The notes under the pieces are model-generated. The model worked only from the letters and a program-made list of their open reading frames with translations. It was not told where the DNA came from and did no database searches. Positions 12,754-17,752 of a stretch of 17,752 bases of DNA are shown here, piece by piece (the stretch's first letter is position 1; the number at the start of each line of letters is the position of its first letter). This stretch comes from Gemmatimonadota bacterium (GTDB taxonomy: Bacteria > Gemmatimonadota > Gemmatimonadetes > Gemmatimonadales > Gemmatimonadaceae): positions 1-17,752 of the forward strand of contig JAOUHR010000006.1 of NCBI GenBank assembly GCA_029884515.1, in the 5' to 3' direction. Both the position numbers and the translations under genes were made by a program.

Positions 12754-12838
12754 GTCGAGGGCGGCCGATTGAGGGAGTCTGAGGAACGTAAGTAGGGAGT
12801 ACGCGCAGGGCTACCGGGGGTTCCGGGAGCCGCCCCGG

Positions 12839-13690
12839 TCAGGTCCGGGCGGGTGCGAACTCGTACACCACGGTCCAGGCGCGGCCAGCCTGCTCGAACT
12901 CGGCCCGTTTCACGATCCCGGCCGTGACGAGCATCTCGTGGGCGGGCTGCAGCACACGCTGCAGGTGCGAGGGGTAGCGCTGGGCGAGCGGAAGGAGCTC
13001 GGCGACGCGCTCGAGCGGGAGCCGCCACTCGCTGCCCTGTTCGGGGCGCACCGCCTCCAGGAGGCGGTAGATCCGGCGTGCCACGGGTGAGGAGAGGGCG
13101 AAGTAGCGTGGCGCGAGCAGTGCGGTGCGATGGCCGGCGGCGATGTTGGCACGCATGTGCGGGTCGAGCACCACGCGCGCGTCGCCGGGCTCATTGGAGG
13201 CGAGGGCGGGGAAGAGGGCGAGCTGGTCGCGATCGGTGAGGCGCCGGCGGTCGATGGCGACGGCCGAGAGGAGAGTGAATCGTGCCGCGACGTGCTTGCG
13301 GCGCTTGGCGTCGAACCAGGCGCCCTCGCTCTCGAGCACCGTGCGCTCAAGCCGGCCGAGTGCGCCGCGCAGCTGTTCGTAGGTGCGGCCGTCCACGCGA
13401 CGTCCCATGGAGCGCAGGAAGGCGTGGAGGGTGAAGGTGACCGCGCCGTCGGCCGGTGACTCGGCTTCGCGGAATCGGCGCAGCAGTTCGACGTAGACGT
13501 CCTGGTCGAAGGTGCCCGGGAGCCTCTCGCCTGGCGCGGGAAGCACGCGCCAGCGTCCGCCGCCGTCGGTGGTGAGGGAAACGGCTGAATCCTCCGAACT
13601 GTCGGAGAGGCGGAAGAGCGGGAGGGCCTCGAGCGCCCGGTCGAGGAAGACGGTGCGCGCCGGAGGCCGGCGACGCGAGGTCGGGGGCAT
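12839..13690 (-). CDS. RepA-like replication initiator protein (RPA family type), two winged helices
   Basis: A 283-residue protein resembling the replication initiator protein A group known mainly from plasmids. After a basic N-terminus (TSRRRPPARTVF) comes FRLSDSSEDSAVSLTT and the family-like PGTFDQDVYVELLRRFRE (58-75), then FTLHAFLRSMGRRVDGRTYEQLRGALGRLERTVL (86-119), which reads as a first winged helix. DPHMRANIAAGHRTALLAPRYFAL (176-199) leads to a second winged helix: SSPVARRIYRLLEA (200-213), LPLERVAELLPL (224-235), YPSHLQRVLQPAHEMLVTAGIV (239-260). Such proteins bind repeated DNA at an origin, but I see no iterons, parA/parB or other plasmid genes here, and the flanking genes look chromosomal. 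It may be a domesticated initiator acting as a transcription factor. It lies 55 bp after the MerR-like gene and is probably cotranscribed. The ATG at 13690 is the first start. Confidence 0.65.
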   Translation of the reverse strand: MPPTSRRRPPARTVFLDRALEALPLFRLSDSSEDSAVSLTTDGGGRWRVLPAPGERLPGTFDQDVYVELLRRFREAESPADGAVTFTLHAFLRSMGRRVDGRTYEQLRGALGRLERTVLESEGAWFDAKRRKHVAARFTLLSAVAIDRRRLTDRDQLALFPALASNEPGDARVVLDPHMRANIAAGHRTALLAPRYFALSSPVARRIYRLLEAVRPEQGSEWRLPLERVAELLPLAQRYPSHLQRVLQPAHEMLVTAGIVKRAEFEQAGRAWTVVYEFAPART

Positions 13691-13745
13691 CCGGCCCTAA
13701 TGTTGTGGTGCACGTGAATCCAGGCAAGGGGCCAGAGACCCCGAA

Positions 13746-14291
13746 CTAGCGCACGTCCTCTCGGCCGAGGGCGGCGCGGACAGACTCTCGGATGGCGACC
13801 ATCGCCGACTCGCGCGCTGCCGCGGAGTCCTCGCGCACGTGAAGCTCGATGCCGTCGGCGACGACGATGCGGCGCCAAGCGATCGTGAGATCGTCGTCGC
13901 GCAGCACTGCCGTGTCGGCGCCATTGCCGAGTGCGGGGGCGAGCGATCCCGCAACGCGCTTCTCCAACTGGTCGCCCTGCATCGCCGCGAGCTCGCCCTT
14001 GATCACGTCGAGTGTCTGGCCCTCGCGCTGCCGGATCTTGATCGCGAGCAACTGGAGGAGGTGCTTGTAGTGGTACGTCGCGGCCGTGCCCTTGCCCTCG
14101 GGATGGTCGAGCAGGCCATTCGCGACGTAAAAGCGGATGGCCCGGGCGCTGGGCGCGGCGCGCGCGGAGGTGTTGGTGGGGCGCATGCCGGCCGCATCCA
14201 CGAGGGCCGTGGCGTGCGCGGCGAGCCCGCGGGCATTCCAGGGAGCGTGACGCGAGTGAGCGCGCAGCAGGGCGACGGGCGAGTCCGACAT
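13746..14291 (-). CDS. MerR-family-like DNA-binding protein
   Basis: A 181-residue protein with a MerR-type winged helix around residues 40-78: SARAIRFYVANGLLDHPEGKG then TYHYKHLLQLLAIKIRQREGQTLDVIKGEL. RFY..NGLLD....G....Y...HL..L is the MerR HTH pattern. After residue 105 there is no standard MerR effector domain or metal-binding cysteine; instead comes an acidic region DDDLTIAWRRIVVADGIELHVRED (132-155), possibly a small beta-domain, and a final helix. The N-terminal 38 residues (LLRAHSRHAPWNARGLAAHATALVDA) are also atypical. A TTG at 14300 could add three residues; the ATG at 14291 is preferred. The 55-bp spacing to the RepA-like gene suggests one transcript and a shared job. Confidence 0.7.
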   Translation of the reverse strand: MSDSPVALLRAHSRHAPWNARGLAAHATALVDAAGMRPTNTSARAAPSARAIRFYVANGLLDHPEGKGTAATYHYKHLLQLLAIKIRQREGQTLDVIKGELAAMQGDQLEKRVAGSLAPALGNGADTAVLRDDDLTIAWRRIVVADGIELHVREDSAAARESAMVAIRESVRAALGREDVR

Positions 14292-14395
14292 CGTCCGCAA
14301 AGATTAGCGCCCGTGAGTCCGCACGGATAGGCGATTGCGCGGCAGGTTCCGCGTGGCGGGGCGTGCGGCGGCATCGATCTCGACCGCTGTGCGCG
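14292..14395. other. Upstream region of the MerR/RepA-like pair
   Basis: About 100 non-coding bases that should hold the promoter for the pair on the minus strand. They contain a short palindrome CCGTG-AGTCCG-CACGG (14311-14326) and GTCCGCA twice (14293-14299 and 14317-14323), possible MerR-type operator elements. No convincing -35/-10 pair and no iteron array were seen. Confidence 0.3.
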
Positions 14396-14460
14396 GCGCA
14401 ATGGGCGATGCACGACGCCCGGCGACGCATGGTGCGTCGCCGGGCGTGAGCCCATCGCGC
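14396..14460 (-). terminator. Large compound hairpin after the H1-like gene
   Basis: Inner stem of 15 perfect pairs, 14415-14429 (ACGCCCGGCGACGCA) with 14433-14447, loop TGG. An outer stem pairs ATGGGC (14401-14406) with GCCCAT (14450-14455) and GCGC (14396-14399) with GCGC (14457-14460), with one mismatch and an asymmetric internal loop (8 versus 2 bases). It starts seven bases after the stop of the gene at 14468. Terminator or mRNA 3'-end protector; no T run. Confidence 0.7.
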
Positions 14461-14467
14461 CGGTCGG

Positions 14468-15172
14468 CTACTTCTTCCTGGCCGGGTTCCTTGAGGGTTT
14501 GCGGCGGGCCGCGGGCCGCTTGGCCACCTTCTTCGCGGCCTTGCGGGCGACCTTCTTGGCCTTCTTGACGGTCTTCTTGACGGCCTTCTTGGCTGCCGTC
14601 TTCGCCCTCTTGACCGCCTTCTTCGCGGCCTTCTTCACCACCTTCCCGGCGGCCTTCTTCTTCGGCGTCGCTGCGGTCCTGGCCTTCGCGGCTGGCTGGG
14701 ACTTCGCCGCGGGCTTCGCGGCCCTGGCCGTCGCCGCCGGCTTCGCCGCTGGCTTCGCCGCTGGCTTCGCCGCTGGCTTCGCCGCCGGCGCCGCGACGAC
14801 CTTCACCGGCGCCCGCACCGCGGCGGGCGCCTCGGTCTCTCCGGTCTCGAAGATGCTCGGTACGCGCGGCTTCTCGGCTGGCTTGCGACCGCGACGGCGC
14901 GGCGCGCTCAGTGACTCGCCGAAGAGATCCGAATCCTCGTCGTCGTCCGTCGCGTCGGCCGACGGGGCGACGCCGCCCTCCTCGTCATCATCATCGCCCT
15001 CGTCGGTCGAGTCCCAGAGTGAGTCGGACTGGTCCTTGTTGATCGCCCACCCACCATCCTCGTCCTCATCGTCGTCGTAGGAGGCCTTGCCGCCGCCTCC
15101 CCCGAATCCCCCCTCTTCATCGTCGTCGCGATCCGAGAAGAGTCTGTCGAACAGCGCCTCGTCGAGCGGCAT
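14468..15172 (-). CDS. Histone-H1-like nucleoid protein with acidic N-terminal domain
   Basis: A 234-residue, strongly bipolar, low-complexity protein. Residues 1-85 are acidic and Gly-rich with Asp/Glu runs (DRDDDEEGG, YDDDEDED, EGDDDDEE, TDDDEDSD). The hinge PRRRGRKPAEKPR (91-103) contains RGRKP, similar to an AT-hook core. Residues 117-170 carry Ala/Lys/Pro repeats (AAKP in tandem), and 170-234 are nearly all Lys, Ala, Val and Arg (KKAAKKAVKRAKTAAKKAVKK), like histone H1 tails and bacterial AlgP/Hc1-like proteins. It should bind DNA through the C-terminal half; the acidic part may self-shield, modulate binding or contact RNA polymerase. The ATG at 15172 has AGGAGGG just upstream; the open frame continues into the RND gene but is not coding there. 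It has its own terminator hairpin and is 67 bp from the RND gene stop. Confidence 0.8.
   Translation of the reverse strand: MPLDEALFDRLFSDRDDDEEGGFGGGGGKASYDDDEDEDGGWAINKDQSDSLWDSTDEGDDDDEEGGVAPSADATDDDEDSDLFGESLSAPRRRGRKPAEKPRVPSIFETGETEAPAAVRAPVKVVAAPAAKPAAKPAAKPAAKPAATARAAKPAAKSQPAAKARTAATPKKKAAGKVVKKAAKKAVKRAKTAAKKAVKKTVKKAKKVARKAAKKVAKRPAARRKPSRNPARKK
14739..14786. repeat. Tandem 12-bp repeat, four copies
   Basis: Unit GGCTTCGCCGCT repeated at 14739, 14751, 14763 and 14775, with only the last base of the fourth copy changed (T to C). It encodes the AAKP repeats of the H1-like protein. The near-perfect identity at DNA level suggests recent expansion by slippage, so copy number may vary between strains. 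Confidence 0.9.
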
Positions 15173-15239
15173 CGCACCCTCCTGTTGATGAATCGCGCAC
15201 TTCTTCAGGTCGCTGAATACAATGCACGACCCCCTGCCG

Positions 15240-17752
15240 TCAAGCGGGGATCTCCGCTCGCTGCTTCGCGAGGGCCGGGGACTCCTTGACCGGGGTCGGC
15301 TGCGCACGGTGCGCGACCCCCCTGCGGCGGGCGAACCAGAGCGCGAGGTCGTCCAGCAGTGTGTACACCGCGGGCACCACGAAGAGCGTGAGGAGGGTCG
15401 AGGTGATGAGGCCACCGATGACGGCGTGGGCCATCGGGGACCGCTGCTCGGCGCCCTCGCCGATGGCGAGGGCGAGCGGGAGCATGCCGAAGATCATCGC
15501 CACGGTGGTCATGATGATGGGCCGGAGCCGGATGCGGCCGGCCTCCAGGATGGCGCCCATCCGGTCCTTCCCCTCGCTGCGGGCGTGGTTCACGAAGTCG
15601 ATCAGCAGGATGCCGTTCTTCGTCACGAGGCCCATGAGCATGATGATGCCGATCATGGACATCACGTTGAGGGTCCCGCCCGTGACGAGGAGCGCCAGCG
15701 ACACGCCGAGGAGCGAGAGGGGGAGCGAGAGCATGATGGCCAGCGGCTGCACGAACGAGCCGAAGAGCGAGGCGAGGATCAGGTAGATGAAGACGATCGC
15801 GAGCACGATCGCCTCGAGCACATAGCCCTTGGTCTCGTTCAGGTTCTGCACGTCGCCGGTGAAGACGGTGCGGTAGCCCGCGGGGAGCACGAGCGAGTCG
15901 AGGCGGACGAGCGTCGCCGCGTACACGTCGCCCACGGCGGCGCCCGGGAGCACGCCGGCCGAGATGGAGATCTGCCGCTGGAGCTGGCGGCGCTCGATCT
16001 GCTGTGGGCCCACGCCGGCGCGCACGTCGGCGACCTGCGAGAGCGGGATCGCGGCGGGCAGGCCGGTGCGCGCATCGATCGCGGTGCCGGTCACCGGGAT
16101 GTTCGACACATCTTCCGCGGAGGCGCGGAGGGACTCGGGATACACCACGCGCACGTCGTGCGTGTAGCCCTGTTCATCCTGCCAGAGCGTGGCGCGCGTG
16201 CCGCTGAAGAGCGGCTGGAGCGTGCCGGCGATGGAACCGACACCGAGTCCGGCTGCCCAGGCGAGTTGCCGGTCGACACGCACGTCGAGCTGCGGGATGT
16301 CGCCCTGGTCGCTCGAGGTGGGCTCCGCCATCCCCGGCGTGTTGCGCACGACGTCCATCACCTGGCCGGCGATCAGCTTGAGGCGCCCCGGTTCGGGCCC
16401 CTGCACGTTCACCACGATCGGCTGCCGGTACCCGCCGAAGATCGAGCGCGTGCCGTCGATGCTCGCGCGCGCGGCGGAGACGTTGCGCAGCTGCGGGCGC
16501 AACGCGTTCTGGATCTCGGCCATCGACCGGGTGCGGTCATGCTGGGGCTTGAGGCGCACGAAGAGCTGGCCTCCCGTGCCGCTGCCGCGGCCGCCGCCGC
16601 CGCCCACGGTCAGGTAGGTGAACTCCACCTCGGGGATGCGATGCACGATGCTGTCGATCGACATCCCCTTGCTCACCACGTAGTCCACGCGGGCGCCGGG
16701 CTGCACGCGATACGAGACGTTGAACTCGCCCGCGTCGTAGTCGGGCATGAAGGTGAAGCCGATGCGACTCGCGATGAGGAAGGCGAGGCCGACCGACAGG
16801 ACGGCGCCGCCGAGCACCAGCCAGCGATGCCGGATCGCGCGCCGGAGGAGGGGTGGGTACCGGTCGGCCACGCGCTCGAACCAGGCATCGAAGGCGAGCG
16901 CCACGCGGCGGATGGGGCCCGCGCGCCGCCGGGCCTCCTCCCCGTGCTGCTCGGCGTCGGGGTCGCGCCAAACGCTCGAGAGCATCGGGTCGAGCGTGAA
17001 CGAGACGAAGAGCGAGACGCCGACGGCGAACGCGACCGTGACGCCGAACTGGAAGAAGATCTTGCCGATCATCCCACCCATGAAGGCCACGGGGATGAAC
17101 ACCGCGATCACCGCGAGCGTGGTGGCGAAGACGGCGAGGCCGATCTCGTCGGTGCCGTCCTTGGACGCGACGTAGTGGTCCTTTCCCATCGCCACGTGCC
17201 GGACGATGTTCTCGCGCACCACGATCGCATCGTCGATCAGGAGGCCGATCGCGAGGGAGAGGGCGAGCAGCGTCATCGTGTTCAGCGTGAAATCGAACAT
17301 CCACATCGCGAAGAAGCTCGAGATGATGGCGACGGGGAGGGTGAGTCCCGTGATGACGGTGGAGCGCCAGGAGTTGAGGAAGAGGTAGATGATCAGCACG
17401 GTGAGCATCGCGCCGAGGACGAGCGTGAGCTCCACGTCGGACAGTGCGTCGCGGATCTTGCGCGAGTCGTCGCGGATGATCGTCATCGCGATGTCGCTCG
17501 GCAGCTGGCGCTGGAGCTCGTCGACCACCACGCGCACCTGGTCCGCGACCTCGACCGTGTTGGCCCCCGTGATCTTGAGCACCTCGAGCGAGAGGGCCGG
17601 GTTGGAGCCCATGAGCGATGCGCTGCGCTTCTCGGCGGTGCCGTCGACGACCGTGCCGAGGTCGCGCACGCGGACCGGCGTGCCCTCGCGCACGACGACG
17701 GTGACGTCGCCGAAGGCCATCGGGTCGGTGACGCGCCCGGTGATGCGCACGA
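15240..17752 (-). CDS. RND multidrug/solute efflux permease (HAE-1 type), N-terminus cut by the window edge
   Basis: Inner-membrane proton antiporter subunit of a tripartite pump, missing its first roughly 230 residues (by alignment of the acidic pair to AcrB D407/D408), which lie beyond the right edge. The 836 codons seen begin in the periplasmic porter domain. TM2-TM6 follow (LTLVLGAMLTVLIIYLFL and onward), with the proton-relay pair in GLLIDDAIVVREN. After the cytoplasmic linker come TM7, the second porter domain with a Gly-rich stretch (GGGGGRGSGTGG), and TM8-TM12 containing GLVTKNGILLIDF with the conserved Lys. FGSFVQPLAIMLSLPLSLLGV and RLRPIIMTT are typical of AcrB/MdtB-like proteins. 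Substrate is not predictable. Its partner adaptor and outer-membrane genes would be expected upstream, outside the window. No clear terminator is seen after the stop at 15240. Confidence 0.95.
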   Translation of the reverse strand, partial: VRITGRVTDPMAFGDVTVVVREGTPVRVRDLGTVVDGTAEKRSASLMGSNPALSLEVLKITGANTVEVADQVRVVVDELQRQLPSDIAMTIIRDDSRKIRDALSDVELTLVLGAMLTVLIIYLFLNSWRSTVITGLTLPVAIISSFFAMWMFDFTLNTMTLLALSLAIGLLIDDAIVVRENIVRHVAMGKDHYVASKDGTDEIGLAVFATTLAVIAVFIPVAFMGGMIGKIFFQFGVTVAFAVGVSLFVSFTLDPMLSSVWRDPDAEQHGEEARRRAGPIRRVALAFDAWFERVADRYPPLLRRAIRHRWLVLGGAVLSVGLAFLIASRIGFTFMPDYDAGEFNVSYRVQPGARVDYVVSKGMSIDSIVHRIPEVEFTYLTVGGGGGRGSGTGGQLFVRLKPQHDRTRSMAEIQNALRPQLRNVSAARASIDGTRSIFGGYRQPIVVNVQGPEPGRLKLIAGQVMDVVRNTPGMAEPTSSDQGDIPQLDVRVDRQLAWAAGLGVGSIAGTLQPLFSGTRATLWQDEQGYTHDVRVVYPESLRASAEDVSNIPVTGTAIDARTGLPAAIPLSQVADVRAGVGPQQIERRQLQRQISISAGVLPGAAVGDVYAATLVRLDSLVLPAGYRTVFTGDVQNLNETKGYVLEAIVLAIVFIYLILASLFGSFVQPLAIMLSLPLSLLGVSLALLVTGGTLNVMSMIGIIMLMGLVTKNGILLIDFVNHARSEGKDRMGAILEAGRIRLRPIIMTTVAMIFGMLPLALAIGEGAEQRSPMAHAVIGGLITSTLLTLFVVPAVYTLLDDLALWFARRRGVAHRAQPTPVKESPALAKQRAEIPA

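Noticed and set aside
11014..12795. 593-codon open frame on the + strand opposite the S41 protease
   Set aside because: The S41 catalytic dyad, PDZ domain and signal peptide are intact on the minus strand; the + frame is low-information antisense sequence.
12813..12839. Hairpin ACCGGGG/CCCCGGT as a terminator of the RepA-like gene
   Set aside because: Only 7 bp with a 13-base loop, overlapping the stop codon and without a T run; too weak to list as a feature.
14292..14300. TTG at 14300 as the start of the MerR-like gene
   Set aside because: The ATG at 14291 is a better start codon, only three residues downstream, and no ribosome site favours the TTG.
13691..14395. Iteron array or replication origin near the RepA-like gene
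   Set aside because: Only short isolated repeats (GCACGTG-like and GTCCGCA) were found by eye; no regularly spaced 17-22 bp repeats or AT-rich unwinding region.
14731..14790. CRISPR-like repeats
   Set aside because: The 12-bp units are directly abutting, have no spacers and encode AAKP within a gene.

Overview
The window is about 17.7 kb of very GC-rich bacterial chromosome with dense genes and short gaps. The gene set points to a Gram-negative-type envelope: an RND efflux pump, signal peptides and a lipoprotein-like PD40 protein. High GC, an iron-trafficking protein with extra cysteines, a long acidic/Lys-Ala-rich histone-H1-like protein and many GTG starts suggest Gemmatimonadota or a close relative. 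That assignment is inference from protein style; there is no rRNA or other phylogenetic marker here. I see no tRNA, rRNA, CRISPR array, insertion sequence or integrase.

Layout. Positions 1-1216 (+) hold the end of a rhodanese and a two-base-spaced alpha/beta hydrolase. The hydrolase converges on, and overlaps by 35 bp, a metallo-beta-lactamase-fold NAPE-PLD-like hydrolase (1182-2189, -). Positions 2261-3781 (+) hold an unusual four-cysteine YggX-type Fe(2+)-trafficking protein, then an NrtR-type regulator and a small protein of unknown function. The last two each have a palindrome of the same 9-5-9 geometry in the promoter region, which looks like a private two-gene regulon. A strong 15-bp hairpin ends this block.

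From 3853 to the right edge every gene is on the minus strand. A small zinc-ribbon gene and a secreted NTF2-like protein come first (3853-4811). Next is a tightly packed six-gene run, in transcription order: SPFH/stomatin protein, zinc-ribbon protein, SAM methyltransferase, YhaM-like OB-HD nuclease, VOC-family protein and class I fumarase (9980 down to 4883). Gaps are 1-nt overlaps up to 24 nt, so one transcript is likely, with a candidate promoter lying over the terminator of the preceding operon. Then come a PDZ-S41 processing protease and a PD40 beta-propeller protein (12753 down to 10072), a MerR-like regulator with a plasmid-type RepA-like initiator (14291 down to 12839), the histone-H1-like protein (15172-14468) and most of an RND (HAE-1 type) pump running off the right edge.

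The best candidates for something undescribed are: (a) the NrtR-like regulator and its small partner, whose C-terminus carries a sequence like a DNA sliding-clamp-binding motif; (b) the RepA-like/MerR-like pair in an apparently chromosomal setting; (c) the bipolar acidic/basic H1-like protein with an AT-hook-like hinge; (d) the four-cysteine YggX.
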